Part shown: piece by piece, positions 1-11,100 of the stretch
How positions within the stretch are numbered: position 1 is the stretch's first letter
Layout of the letters: each line of letters starts with the position of its first letter
Assembly (NCBI GenBank): GCA_963678675.1
Contig: OY783195.1
Coordinates: forward strand, 14,488,143-14,552,142
Origin: Xiphydria camelus
Taxonomy: Eukaryota; Arthropoda; Insecta; Hymenoptera; Xiphydriidae
DNA: 64,000 nucleotides
Direction of reading: 5' to 3'
Program-made: the position numbers and the translations under genes
Notes under the pieces: generated by a model
What the model saw: the letters and a program-made list of their open reading frames with translations, nothing else
The model's database searches: none
Told to the model about the DNA's origin: nothing

Positions 1-875
1 AATTTATATGATCATTATTATTTAGATGACAACAGTGATGTGACTGATAGAGAGGCTTCAGACAATGTTGCAGGAAACGATATACCTCGATCAGCAGAAG
101 AAGCTGCCGAAGGTATTTTTTGTAATACTGTTTTAGATACTCGTAATATTTCTCTAGTGTTCTTTAACGATAAATTTATTTTTGCAGCATTCAAGTGGCC
201 GCATGAAGCAATTCTTTTATTAATCGAGGAGTATCGTCTTCGTCAAAATGACTTTAATACGGGAAAGATTTCTCAAAAAAAAATATGGTCTTTGATAGCC
301 CAGGAATTGTTGAAACATGGGCATAACGTTACAGGTCCACAGTGTTTATCAAAATTTTCCGGACTAAAACGAACATATAAAGCTGTGAAAGATCACAACA
401 ACAAATCCGGCAATTCAACAAGAGCATGGCCATATCTTAATGTAAAATATTCTTTGAAATTCTATTTACACTTTTTCGTTAACATGAAGTATTTAATTAT
501 ATTTTTTTCGCCAGTTGATGGACGAACTTCTAGGTACGAAGCCATTCATGTCACCTGTAGCTACGGTATCATCGACTGGCAAGAGATCTAGAGGTCAATC
601 GGAATGCAGCACATCGAGCATAGAGAATTTTTCAGAAACCGATGAAAATCCAAAACCTAGTAAGTTAGTAATTTAATGTGATCATTCAAGATAATTAATT
701 TGATTTGTATTTCGTGTTTGTTTTAGAAAAAGCACGATCCGTACTCCCGGCTGAAGAATTGCTTGCAGAATTGCGACACACTTCAGAAAGGCGACACAGA
801 GAAAACATGGAATTAAGACTAAGACTTCTCGATTCACTTGATAGGATGGTCAATGTTTTACAAAATAACAAATAA
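1..875 (+). CDS. Harbinger-associated Myb/SANT-like DNA-binding protein (5' truncated by window)
   Basis: The reading frame is open from base 1. I infer four exons: <1-112, 188-441, 515-659 and 727-875 (stop TAA 873-875). All junctions are GT-AG and keep frame. Exon 2 carries a trihelix/Myb_DNA-bind_4-like domain (W-P-H-E-A-I-L-L-L-I-E-E-Y at its start, later K-F-S-G-L-K-R-T-Y-K). The tail is basic and probably coiled coil, with LLAELRHTSERRHRENMELR-type heptads. In this superfamily the protein binds element ends and brings the nuclease to DNA in the nucleus. It converges on the nuclease gene. No in-frame stop is seen. Translation start lies upstream of the window. Confidence 0.72.
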
Positions 876-891
876 TTTGATTGTTTATACT

Positions 892-1049
892 TACCGTAAA
901 GTGGAGTTACTTTGTGACTGTTGGGGGTTACATTGTGACAGAGCATACAATTATAAACTCAAATTTTGCGCCCAAATTTGAGAGTTTATAATTTTATGCT
1001 CTGTTACAATATAACCCCTCCAGTCATAAAGTAACCACATTTTACGGTA
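892..1049. repeat. 158-bp palindrome between the convergent Harbinger genes
   Basis: Near-perfect inverted repeat. The arms begin TACCGTAAAGTGG and end CCACATTTTACGGTA, with a centre around 970 (AAATTTTGCGC/CCAAATTTGAG). It fills the space between the two stop codons of the Harbinger element. It may be a small nested MITE or a hairpin ending both transcripts; nothing distinguishes these. Confidence 0.7.
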
Positions 1050-1103
1050 CTTTTTTATATTACGATACTTTTTTAATTACAATTATAATATAAATATATT
1101 TTT

Positions 1104-2636
1104 TCACACAGTTCGCATCATTAAATTATTACAAATAGTATCTCGTTTCAAATGACCTTCATTTCTATCCCTGCTTACATTTAATAGATGCGTGACATGA
1201 TCACTTTCATTGAAATCCAATTCTATGGGAAATTCATCATTTTGCAACAAACAAATGTTGTGCAAAATACAACACGCAAGGATGAAATCTGGTATTAAAT
1301 CAACACGTTCCATATCAAGAACGGTGAGCAAACTCCGAAATCTTGTTTTCAATAATCCAAATGCTCTTTCAATCACCATTCGAGCGGATGCGTGACAAAA
1401 ATTGTAATTTTTTTCTCTGTCCGTCAAATGCCCATTGTCTCGATATGGTGTCATTAGATGATTGTGAATTGTATAAGCCGCATCACCAACTAAATGACAA
1501 TCATTTAGAAATTTTCGTGGGTTTCCCATATACTCATAAACTTCGGATAAGCGGAAAACTCGTTGATCATGGACAGAACCAACGTGCCCAACAAAACAAT
1601 GAGTAAATCGGCGCTCATGATCACAAACAGCCTATTAAAAAGTAATACGTATAAAATCATAACCAAGTACATATTAATATTTTTCATGCACTAAATAAAA
1701 TAGACATAAGTTACTTGTAGTTGTATAGAGTGATGACCTTTCCTGTTAACATAACTTTCAGGGTTGACATGTGGTGCTCTTATATTTATATGGGTACCAT
1801 CAATTGCCCCTATTGTTTTGGGAAAAGCACTGACAGCAGCGAATCCTTGAAAAACTGCTTGCACTCTCTCGTTTTCCGGCCAAGTGATAAAAACTGGAGC
1901 CAGGGTTACAATAGCTTTTGTAACTCTTCGTACAGCTTTCAGTGCAGTTGCTTTTCCGACATGAAATTTTTCACAAATAGATCTAAAAATAATCAAAAGA
2001 TTAGGCATGATATAATATCTCAAGTTATTCAGCATAATTTATAGATTGAAAGCGATTGAAAGATGGTCTAACATACCTACCTATATGAATCAGGCGTACT
2101 CATTTTCCATATGGTAATCAAAAATTGCTTCTCAGGAGATATTGTTTTACGACCTGATTTTAACCTCACTAATGAAGGTGTTATAAGATGCAAAATGAAA
2201 TTAAATGTTGATCGCCGCATCCTAAACAAAACATTTCATTATTCATAAAATAAAAAAAAGAATAAGAAAAAAGAATTCCATAAGAATAATCACATGAAAG
2301 AAACTTTTTTTTTATTAAATATATTGCAAGTATAATAATATCTTCATAATAAGAAAATTAAGTAAGTCCTCGAGCATTTATTTAAGGGTTTATATAGTAT
2401 ACGTAAAAACATAATACATACCTAAAATGCGATTTAAACTGTTCACTATTATAAGCTGGTATAACCTCCTCCACATAATTTCGCAATCGTGGTATCGGCT
2501 TTTTTATAAGACTTTGGGCAAGAAATATTACACAAGCTTCTAAATCTTCGATATAAGAGTTGTGATCTTCTTCGACATCATCAAAAAAATCCAATAACAT
2601 TGATACTACAGACGGAATTATTCTCGTTAGCGCCAT
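1104..2636 (-). CDS. HARBI1-like DDE nuclease of PIF/Harbinger element, four exons, intact
   Basis: Exons on the minus strand: 2636-2422, 2221-2081, 1982-1715 and 1631-1104. They sum to 1152 nt (383 residues plus stop) with matching phases and GT-AG borders. This is the DDE_Tnp_4 endonuclease that cuts at PIF/Harbinger ends. Visible motifs: an HTH-like region (EKFHVGKATALKAVRRV), first catalytic Asp in AIDGTHI, second in LVGDAAY, and Glu in MVIERAFGLLKTRF. Length is normal for the family (350-450). The ATG at 2634-2636 is the first Met in an open frame. I see no damage, so the enzyme could be functional. It could instead be a domesticated HARBI1 gene, but the neighbouring Myb-like gene and terminal-type sequence favour a transposon. 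Confidence 0.8.
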
Positions 2637-2785
2637 TTTGAACGCTCACAACATTCAAAACGAACGAGTTTTGTTGCTTTGATGTGAGCGCTTACAAACC
2701 TAAAGAAACGTCGAGAATTAGCGCTTATAAGCGTAAGCGCTCACAGCGCGTAAGCGTCCAAAGCGAACGCGCCCTATGAATACGG

Positions 2786-3135
2786 GCCTAAGAATGAGCA
2801 CTCGGCTATACAGCTTACTGCCTTACTGTTACTGCTTACGTTTTTTCACGTGTGATGGCCTTTACTCATACGTTACTGGGATGCCACGGAGTGATTGTCA
2901 CTGGGTGACGTTACTGTGACGTCACTGTGACTTAATCTTTGAAAAAATCCAAACTGTTTAGTAAAAATTATATTACCCCGATAGCCAAGCGTGACTTTTA
3001 CCCAAAAGTCACGCGGTGGCGTCACTGAGTGACGTTACTCTGATGCCACAGTGAGGATCCGGAGTGCGAGTTTTTGCCAGAACGGAATACTTGATCCTGA
3101 TTGGTCTATTCGCTGACGCCGTACGGAACTTTTAT
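2786..3135. repeat. MITE fragments and GTCACTG-rich repeat
   Basis: 2815-2870 matches the right arm of the Harbinger-type MITE at 60125-60270 (TTACTGTTACTGCTTACG, then CACGTGTGATGGCCT). 2880-3055 is dense in GTCACTG/TGACGTCAC words and contains CCCCGATAGCC, which recurs inverted near 6090 and 50723. 3075-3115 shares ACGGAATACTTGATCCTGAT with MITEs at 26.85 and 57.28 kb. No gene is seen. Confidence 0.5.
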
Positions 3136-3259
3136 TCGCGTCGGACACCGCTGTATGGTGGCGTTTCTGTCTTCCTAAGATGGCCGTCGTTCCGGACCGA
3201 ATGTCAAGATAACCATGTAACGTAAACAAAGTATTTGTAAATACCTAAAAGTAGTTTTA

Positions 3260-3804
3260 AGAGTGCAAGTGCAATAAACCCAATTCATAAGTGATGAATA
3301 TCGATATCGAAGATATCTTGTCAGTTCTAGGAGAGTCAAAAATGCCGTTAGTGGAAGGAGAAGCGGTATTGAAAAAGCAGTTTGTATTTTCCTGCTGAAT
3401 CAAAAAGAGAAACCAAAATACAGTGAAAATCGTCGCTTCTTGCGTACAATCGTCACATGTAACAAGTGCTCCTCACGAAGTTGAAGTGAACATCTTACTA
3501 GTAAACAACAATAAAGAAGTAACGTGCAAGTGCAGCTGGGCCAGAGGAAGACGCAAACATGTTTTTGCAACGCTTCTGTACATAAATCGGTAGGGCAAAT
3601 AGTACCATGTGACGATTGTACGCAAGAAGCTACGATTTTTACTGCATTTTGGTTTCTCTTTTTGATTCCGCAGGAAAATACAAACCTGCTTTCAATACCG
3701 CTTCTGCTTCCACTAGCGGAATTTTTGACTCTCCTAGAATTGATAAGATATCTTCGATGCCGATATTCATCACTTATGAATTGGGTTTATTGCACTTGCA
3801 ACTC
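3260..3804. mobile_element. Foldback element, about 200-bp arms, with SWIM-finger coding remnant
   Basis: Left arm 3260-3458 reappears inverted at 3606-3804, with a loop of about 147 bp. The outer ends read TGCAAGTGCAATAAACCC. Read on the plus strand, the arm and loop (about 3430-3595) encode a peptide ending with C-K-C-S-W-A-R-G-R-R-K-H-V-F-A-T-L-L-Y. This resembles the CxCx(n)CxH core of SWIM zinc fingers, although the third Cys is replaced. Proteins of ISL2EU elements often carry such a finger next to a YqaJ-type nuclease; this association is from family knowledge. The frame is broken by a stop near 3400. It abuts the ISL2EU element on the right. Confidence 0.6.
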
Positions 3805-3863
3805 TGGGGGGGCGTTTAGGTTATGTTTAGGTTTATTTACTTTGAAAAGCTGTGTCAAGGAAT

Positions 3864-5035
3864 ATGGAGCCTGCTCAAAAATCTTCAAAACGTAATTGTT
3901 GTGTTGTGAATTGCAACAATAATCCTAAAAGAAATCCGGAAGTGCATTTTTATAGGTTTCCAAATCGTCCATGGGAGGCCGAATGGAAAAAAAATGGATA
4001 AGAGCAGTGAGTCGGAATCAGTAAGTAACCCCCTTTTTACTAAAAAATATATAACTTATTCCGAAATTCAAGTGAAAGATGCGGTGGAAGTAAATGAATA
4101 TACGAGTATTGTGTTGTTTTTATCACAAATCAGTAACAGTGATTTGTAGTTTTAATATAATCCATTTCACAAATCCACTTTAATTTTCATTATTTCATTA
4201 TTAGAGTAGACGGAAAACCATGGCTGCCGACGATTAATTCAAGGATTTGTAGTGATCATTTCCGCGGGGGTGTCAAATCTAATAATCCTTTGGAGGAATC
4301 ATTCAACGCGACGATTTTCTCTGAGATTTACAAAATGTTCGAACGTCTACGGATTCTAAAAGGGGGGAACGATTACGAGCTCGAAAAAGGAAATTGGAAC
4401 TTTCACGAACCAACATAAATAAAGATTATGGTAGGTTTGCCTAGTAATTTTTATAATGAGAACATATCTATAATGCCTTTTTTCTCAGATGCTGATCCAG
4501 ATGAACCAGTGAGTCATCCTGTTTCGAACTCAAAACCTGAATGTAAGGAAATTGCGATTCAAACCGATCCAGTCATCAATGAAGAGGAAATGAACCAAAA
4601 TATCCCAGTTATTTTTCTTTGCTGGCAAGATTCTGCATTGCATGAAGCTTCCACACAAGCTTCTATCACTCTCAAGCCACCGTTAAAACCGAAAGTAATA
4701 TTACCTACTCTTAAAAAAACTAGAACAATCAGTGTTGGTCCTGATAACGTTTCAAGATCGGGATTTGTCGGATACGAAGATATAAAGGATGTGACATGAC
4801 TGTGAAGCAAGTGGACGGTGTAACACTCAGCTTTTTTCATATTCTATTGGAATTTATCAAAGTAAAGGAAAAGGGTCAACCAGCGTACTATACTCTTGAC
4901 TCATCGAACAGATTATTATTATTCTTTATGAAAATGAAGTTAGGAATAAAAATAATATCCATGAGCACCAATCTTCTGTGCCATGAGTATCAAAATTATT
5001 TAGTCTCTAATTTATCATTTTTCAATAATAAATAA
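3864..5035 (+). pseudogene. THAP-domain transposase remnant (ISL2EU type)
   Basis: ATG at 3864. Exon 1 begins MEPAQKSSKRNCCVVNCNN, giving the first Cys pair of a C2CH THAP zinc finger, then F-Y-R-F-P-N. One extra A near 3987 breaks the frame before the conserved Trp. Exon 2 (about 4206-4330) supplies R-I-C-S-D-H-F-R-G-G, the C-x2-H-F half of the finger. A following 123-codon open segment (4428-4799) is an acidic linker with an IQTDP motif. From 4800 to 5030 there is an HTH_Tnp_4-like helix-turn-helix (FFMKMKLGIKI). The DDE core seen in the 52-kb copy is absent. THAP fingers bind transposon ends. Frameshift and truncation make this nonfunctional. Confidence 0.7.
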
Positions 5036-5263
5036 TCACCTGAACAACTGTGGAGAATAGATATTCTCTTTCTTCCGAGTACTACTTGCTCCAGGAGTTT
5101 CTCTAATGACTGATCCTATGATACGTCTATCGTTGCCGAGGATTAATTCTTTCACGTCACTGACATGATAACTTTTTACTAATTTTGTGCCTTTAGAGAT
5201 TGATTTGGGTCGAAAGGCAGATAAATCAATCTCTTGAAAACCGCTCTTAATTACCATGTTCAT
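5036..5263 (-). CDS. Short unrecognised ORF at the 3' end of the ISL2EU remnant
   Basis: 75 codons opening with ATG at 5263 (MNMVIKSGFQEIDLSAF), then a basic stretch with SISKGTKLVKSYHVSDVKEL. It is convergent with the THAP remnant and inside the same inverted ends, so it may be the start of the second ISL2EU ORF. I do not recognise a domain. It could be chance coding. Confidence 0.3.
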   Translation of the reverse strand: MNMVIKSGFQEIDLSAFRPKSISKGTKLVKSYHVSDVKELILGNDRRIIGSVIRETPGASSTRKKENIYSPQLFR

Positions 5264-5424
5264 TTTACACGATTAAAACTTCAGCTGTCTCAGAAAATAA
5301 ATTTAATTACACCAGTAAGATGTACTGTAATCTATAGGTATTACCTGAGACTTCCCCCCAGAGTTGCGCACAATGACCGCGAGGCAGCGCGTGCATCGCT
5401 TTTTTCGGGAACTTGCCAAGCGTA

Positions 5425-5494
5425 TAACACGTTGACTGCCAGCCACCACCGCTGCCGGGTTAAAGTACATTATATGGCAGTCAACGTGTCTGAA
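5425..5494. repeat. Short TIR element related to the TTAA-flanked MITE at 44.9 kb
   Basis: Inverted ends AACACGTTGACTGCCA and TGGCAGTCAACGTGT enclose 35-40 bp with TTAAAGTACATTAT. The same ends flank 44876-44966, where TTAA duplications are intact. Here the left flank reads TATAA and the right TCTG, so the target duplication has decayed or the copy was never at a TTAA site. Confidence 0.6.
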
Positions 5495-5751
5495 GGTGAA
5501 TAAACCGGCCCTAAATGTTATACTTACTGTTTATTGCAATTCTATGCTTATAAATAATTGCTATAAAATACACCGGATGAAAAACATTCATATTGTTGTT
5601 CACTAATTGATTTTGCCGAGGATTTCTATATTCTTATCGTATTTGGTACTGTATAAAAGTGCCGATTTTTCGCCAACTACTGCCACCAGGTGTCACTGTA
5701 CGGGTGTTGCATGGTCCCAATATTATGACCGGAGTGGAGCAACACCGCGCT

Positions 5752-5960
5752 TGAAGAGTCGGTGGCTCAATTGGTAGAATGCGAAAGCATTCCCAGTTTC
5801 GAAGCATCTCGTATCCCGAAGATCGCAGGTTCAAATCCCGGTAGGGTGTGAAAAAAAAAGCGACACTACTAGGCGGGTGGCAGGCGGCGGCACTGCATGG
5901 GCACACAGTGAAAAACCTCGGTAAAGTCACTGCGTGCAAAATCCTACTTTATCCTTTTGC
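5752..5960 (+). mobile_element. tRNA-derived SINE, copy 1
   Basis: A tRNA-like head begins GAGTCGGTGGCTCAATTGGT (A-box region) at 5756 and ends with B-box GGTTCAAATCCC at 5829-5840. The head is followed by an A-run (5850-5858) and a tail with GGCGGGTGGCAGGCGGC. Copy 2 on the minus strand near 50.6 kb shares both head and tail. The 3' acceptor strand does not pair with the 5' end, so this is a SINE and not a working tRNA. RNA polymerase III transcription from the A and B boxes is expected for the class. Confidence 0.75.
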
Positions 5961-6427
5961 AAAATCCTACTTTATCCACTTTGTACACTGCGTGATGCCA
6001 CAGTGGTATCCCAGTGGGCACGCACCAAGACATCACTGTGATGTTTCTTAAAGTCACCGCGTGGTCCCACAGTGCCACGACTGTAAAGCCACCTGGCTAT
6101 CGGGGGAGACATACGGCAGTTATTTATGGAAATCCTTTCACGAACAAATTGTTCTGGGGAAAATATATATATTATCGAAACATTAATTATAAAATCATTT
6201 CAAAGTATCACGAGAATAAATCAAAAGTAACGTGGTTATAATTAATTGACTCGTATCGGTATAAAATGTGAGACTTTAATTTTGTGGTAATAAAAAGCTA
6301 TTCTCCTATGATATTATATCCTATGATGAATAATATCCTATATGATATCCTATATGAATATGAATGATATCCTATATGAATAAATTCCAAAAAGGAGTGA
6401 AATCTTGTCACAAAAACAGATTCTCTG

Positions 6428-6869
6428 TTAAAAAAAAAGGCGGCATGTTCATTCAGTGCGAACAAAATTGATACGTAAAATACTCTCCGAAAAAGATTAA
6501 AAATCAATTAAGATCGCCATGTTCAAGATTTATATACAAAAAATAAAAGGCATCATTTTTGAATCGAAAATTATTGTACATCGTTATTAAAAAATTCGAC
6601 GACAAATATGATACCACCAGTATATGTATAATGGAAAAAATATGAAAACTTAAACGCGGCAAGTTCTTTTTTATGAAAATTTTTTAATAAATTTTTTGTC
6701 GAATTTTTTAGTAACTTGATTTACAATAATTTTCCTTTCAAATGATGCCTTTTATTTTGTATATATAAATCTTGAACATGGCGATCTTAATTTACTTCAA
6801 ATCTTTTTTGGAGAGTATTTTACGTATCAATTTTGTTGGCACTGAATGAACATGCCGCCTTTTTTTACA
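6428..6869. mobile_element. Mariner-like MITE, about 440 bp, long inverted arms
   Basis: Left arm starts AAAAAAAGGCGGCATGTTC and right arm ends GAACATGCCGCCTTTTTTT. Inner blocks such as TACGTAAAATACTCTC and ATCGCCATGTTCAAGATTTA recur inverted at 6750-6840. No coding potential. The AT-rich centre near 6640 carries further short inversions. Confidence 0.75.
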
Positions 6870-6880
6870 TAGGTGATATA

Positions 6881-7383
6881 CAGTAAGTTAAGTAAGAGCG
6901 TGTACAGCGTTATTTATAAAAAATGTATTTAGCAATGTCTCTTTTCACACATACGTTTGACATGTTCCAAGGCAATGCGCAATTATGGTAATAATGAGTC
7001 CAATTATCCACCAGCATCAATAATCGCTTGGCATCTCCGAGGCATACTATCCACCAAATTTTCGACGTATTCGCGAGGAAGTGCCTTCCAAATGCGTCGA
7101 ATTTCTCAGAATACATACATCAAGCAGAAGCTTCGAGGAAAACGTGTCTTCACTGTGAAGCAGCTATCCCGAGAAATTCGACGCATTTGGAAGGCACTTC
7201 CCCGCGAATACGCCGAAAATTTGATGGATAGTATGCCTCAGAGATGCCAAGCGATTATTGATGCTGGTGGGTTAACATAATTGCGCATTGCCTTGGAACA
7301 TGTCAAACGTATGTATGTGGAAAAAATATTGTTGAATAAATTTTTTACGAATAACGCCGTACACGCTCTTACTTAACTTACTG
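6881..7383. mobile_element. Tc1 foldback: two inverted transposase 3' ends, TA flanks
   Basis: 503 bp between TA dinucleotides. The ends read CAGTAAGTTAAGTAAGAGCG and its complement. The right arm (about 7140-7280, plus strand) encodes a Tc1 transposase C-terminus with I-R-R-I-W-K-A-L-P-R-E-Y-A-E-N-L and S-M-P-Q-R-C-Q-A-I-I. The left arm holds the same piece on the minus strand. Two copies of the 3' end have therefore been joined head to head, with no catalytic core left. It can only be mobilised in trans. Confidence 0.8.
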
Positions 7384-7385
7384 TA

Positions 7386-8127
7386 CTTACCACAATTTTT
7401 ACGTCATAAGTATTTGATACACTGGAATGAGCTACAACTTTACAGGTTTAACGATCTCTCCATTTTCGGTGTCGTCTGTCTATTACATTAAGTACATGAC
7501 CTGATTCAAATAATTTTCGTCCTTTGACATCATTTTGACCTCGTGTAAGGTTGTTTTGGAGATTGGCCGAAAGCCATACTTAATAATTCTGATCATTTTT
7601 ATCAATTCTCTAATAGCGTTACACTGTAAATTTACTCCCAAAAAGTATCTATTTCAGTCGTGCGGTCGCGCGCACATCGGCGACTACACTGCCATCTATA
7701 ACTCGTGCACGGTCCCTATTCAACCTCTTTGTCTGCTCCCCAACCTCGTTTAGGCTGTGCTCTGTGTTCTGTTGCCAAGTTGGCGCTCTCAAATCAGTCG
7801 TCCCGGCCATTGAGCAAAATAAATTAACTTTCACTAATTATTTCTCGATAATCAAACGGTCAATTATTTTCGTTTTTTTGCTGTATTCATTGATACTTTT
7901 TCTACACTATATGTTTCATTTCATTGAAAAATGTCGAGCCGTTGATTTAAAAAAAAATTAAAATAGATGAAATCCTATCTAAACACATGTAAATTTAATT
8001 ATTTTCAAAAATTTATAACTAAAGTTTAAGACGGTCAATCATCGTCGGGTTTCGCTCATTTTGTAGTTAATTTTTTGAACTACTTATCTACCATAAAAAT
8101 TTTTTTTAAATATGTCGAAGTGACCAG
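7386..8127. other. No gene recognised; downstream flank of IDS
   Basis: AT-rich, with a GC-richer patch at 7650-7810. A minus-strand stretch at 7480-7595 faintly resembles the short ORF at 5036-5263 (GFRPISKTT). The IDS 3' UTR and poly(A) signal should lie in the right part; the minus strand has AATTAAA-like words near 7960-8000 but none is decisive. Confidence 0.4.
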
Positions 8128-11100
8128 TCACGGGTGAACAACCTTAAACTGCTCTGGTAAAGCAAACCTCCAACCTTGTCTTAATTGATTTCTGAGATCC
8201 TGTTTCACCCAGTAGTATATCGGATTATTCTCTACGTTCAAATTCTCGCTAGAATCCAGATAATGATCGTAAAGCTCCTCCGCTATGATCCTCCAATTTG
8301 GCTTTTTAGAATTGGGAGCAAATGGCACCCAGGCGGTATACCGATACTTCTCAGTTCTGATACTGTAACCCATTATGTCGATCTGGTTCAAAGTTGGCTC
8401 GTCACTGTTTGGATGCAGCGTGGGATTTACGCCCGGGCGTGGATATTGACTGAATGCAGCCTTTTTCCAGGTTTGAATTTGCTATGAGAATAATCAAGGC
8501 ATTAGGAAACGTCTACGTCTACTTAGGTTGATTTGGAAGTTTCTACAACTCACTTCGCTTGCCGTAGCTGCTGAGATGAGAGGCAAGAGCGTCACGCCTT
8601 CGCTGCACGGATTCGGGATGTCCGTGGGTAGTTTACAGTTGATGTATCGATCTTCAACTTCTGGGCAAATAGGTATGGGAAATCCTGCTAATTCCGCAAT
8701 TGTTGGAAACAGATCTACCAATTCCACTATAGAATCCACAATTACGTACTTTTGCCTTAACATCGGAGAAAGTCTTGTTGCACACAAAAAGGATAGTCAA
8801 TATTTAGATGATTTGATTCGAATATTTCTACTTATTTATCTGAAAAAACTTTCCGCGAGGAGTCGTGAATAAAAACTAAATGTTGGATAGATATAACTTA
8901 AAAACATGAGGAATTATGCCAGATCTCCTAGAATATACACTGGAGCTATAATCGATTACTTGTTTGTCGAAATAACTGTGCGTCAATCTAGGCAATTCTG
9001 AAGTATCTTCGACTATTAGGCAGTTATTAGAGACATGAAACATTACACAATTAGGAGCAAGTAGATTAAATAGATGAATGGGTTCATTTATGTGTAAATT
9101 AAAGGAATCTTGGAATTAAGTTTGTACGGACGATTTCAAAACGGAAGACAATGAAATAAGCTTGAAAATTGCAATATTTTTACTTCTTGCGCTATATCTC
9201 CGAAATTATATAGAAATACGCCAAAGTCATAGAGTACTGTCTCTTTCTCTACTTTACAATGATGAAAACGTGACACCGCGGAACCTGCTACAATAAATAG
9301 TTTCGGAGATATAGATGATGTTCAAAGTTAGGCTAAAAATGAGGAACTATTTATTGTAGTAGGTTCCGCGGTGTCGCGTTTTCCTCGTTGTAGATTAGAG
9401 AAAGAGACGGTACTCTACGACTTCGGTGTACTTATTTCTGTACAGTTTCAGAGATATAGCGCAAGAAGTAAAAAAAATTGCACTTTTCAAGCTTATTTCA
9501 TTTTCTTTCGCTTTGAAATCGTCTGTACAAACTTAATTCCAAGGTTCCTTTAATTTACACCTACATTAAACTAGTCTATAGGATGAAGAAAACGCAACCT
9601 CAGAACTCATTACGATTAACAAGACCGGAGATATATTAAGTCTCAGTGCGTTGAAAATCAGCGTTGTATGACGATTCACTGCGAGACGAGGGAAGCCACA
9701 GTACATTTATTAGCTTCCACTTTTTCGTTCTACGTTCTTCAAGGTTTCTTATATTTTTTACAGGTGGTGATCAATACCTGGGAAAAATTATTTAACGCGC
9801 GTTTATTTCTGGTAGTGGGATCCATTACTCCCATGGAAAATTATATAATTCAGAATACATACCCTGGCGGAAAAAAACTACGCGTATTTAAGCAGTTTTC
9901 TATTACCTTTAAAGAATATTTACCACTAACTACGATTTACTACAAGCAATGAAATTCTTAGCAAGATGTATTTTCTCGTAATACATTTTCTACAACGAAT
10001 TAAAACTTTCAAGTTTTTTTTACATTTTAGGTGTAAAAAGCTGTAGTTCACGCGGAACAGATTTGTTCCATACCTACTGCGTATTTTCATAATTTATTGC
10101 GTAGTTGGCTGTATAGTTAAGCGTAGTAATACGCATAGATAGTGGTAAATATTTTTTCCGCCAGGGATATGTGAAATAATATAAGTTTAATTTAATATTT
10201 CACGTGTAAAGTATACGGAGGATGGGATACTTAGGGAACGTATGAGTGCGAGTGAGAACACACGGTGACGGCATAAGGGCCTCTGTCTTGAACTTCTCCA
10301 AAAAATTATGTGAAACAGAGAGGCTCTTGTGTCATCACCATGTGTTCTCACTCGCACTCACACGTTCCCTAAGTACACTATCCTCGTACTGTCTCCGTAT
10401 GTTTATACGGACGGTTTAGTCTTGTTAATCGTAGCGAGCTCCGCGAGGTTGCGTTTTCTTTGTCATATAGTTTAGTTCAAATAATGTCCCATATGTTCAG
10501 AAGTACTGTCTCCGTATACGAGAACATCCGAGGCATCCGAAATGATTGATGAGGCAACATATGAAAGTATCGATTTTTGAGAGAGTCGTCATTTTTAGCT
10601 CAAATTTGAAACCTTTCTATTTCTAAAACTATTTATCGTAGCGAGTTTCATGGGGTTGCATTTATCTTCATCCAATAGTCTAGTTTAAATAATATCCTAT
10701 ACATTCTTCTCGTCCAAGGCACCAAAAAAGTTTAACGAGGCAACATATAAAAAGGATCGATTTTCGAGTGATTTTCCTCATTTTGAGCCCAACTTTGAAT
10801 ATCTATATCTCCGAAGCTATTTATCGTAACAAGTTCCGCGGGATCGCGTTTTCCTCGCTGTAAAGTAGAGAATAAGATAGTAATACGACTTCGACGTATT
10901 TCTGCAGTTTTTGATGTATAACGTAAAAGAAAAGATTTTATTTTTCGAGCTTATTTCACTATCTTCCGGTATGAAACCGTCCATGTAAACCGAGGTTCCT
11001 TTAATTTAAACCTAAATGAACCCATTCATCCATTTAATCTACTTGCTCCTAATTGTATAATGTTTAGATCGATTTTTCGTCTCTGGTGATTGGCCTGTAG

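Larger units (their letters stand above)
1..2773. mobile_element. PIF/Harbinger DNA transposon, probably autonomous, left end outside window
   Basis: Two convergent genes typical of PIF/Harbinger lie here: a Myb/SANT-like DNA-binding protein (plus strand, 1-875) and a HARBI1-like DDE nuclease (minus strand, 1104-2636). The right end is probably near 2773, where the sequence read inward starts GGGCGCGTTCGC followed by GC-rich short repeats of GCGCTTACGC type; a GGGC-start terminus is common in this superfamily. The left inverted repeat lies beyond the window, so terminal match and target duplication cannot be tested. Both reading frames splice without stops, so the element looks young. Confidence 0.75.
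3795..5376. mobile_element. Decayed ISL2EU-like transposon with THAP gene (copy 1)
   Basis: Both ends show GCAACTCTGGGGGG facing inward (left about 3796-3813, right about 5357-5372), giving short inverted repeats around a THAP-HTH coding remnant. The identification rests on its protein, which has the same layout as the better-preserved copy at 52118-53813. A long catalytic region is missing. End coordinates are approximate because the left end overlaps the foldback beside it. Confidence 0.5.
9041..11064. mobile_element. 2-kb foldback element in IDS intron 7
   Basis: The outermost 60-90 bp at 9041-9130 (ACAATTAGGAGCAAGTAGAT onward) recur inverted at 10980-11064. Inside, 9095-9340 and 9345-9570 form a second palindrome whose arms share CTTGCGCTATATCTCC and ACCGCGGAACCTGCTAC-type words. 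A third diverged arm lies at 10600-10975. The element contains the CCCTGGCGG MITE (9862-10167) and a palindrome (10216-10392). No protein is recognised. It lies wholly inside an intron. Confidence 0.65.

Noticed and set aside
5755..5845. Possible tRNA gene with A and B boxes
   Set aside because: The acceptor stem does not pair and the sequence recurs at 50.6 kb with a SINE tail, so it is a SINE head.
6957..7280. 107-codon ORF as a full gene
   Set aside because: It reads through an inverted arm into the Tc1 C-terminal piece; only the last third is genuine transposase.
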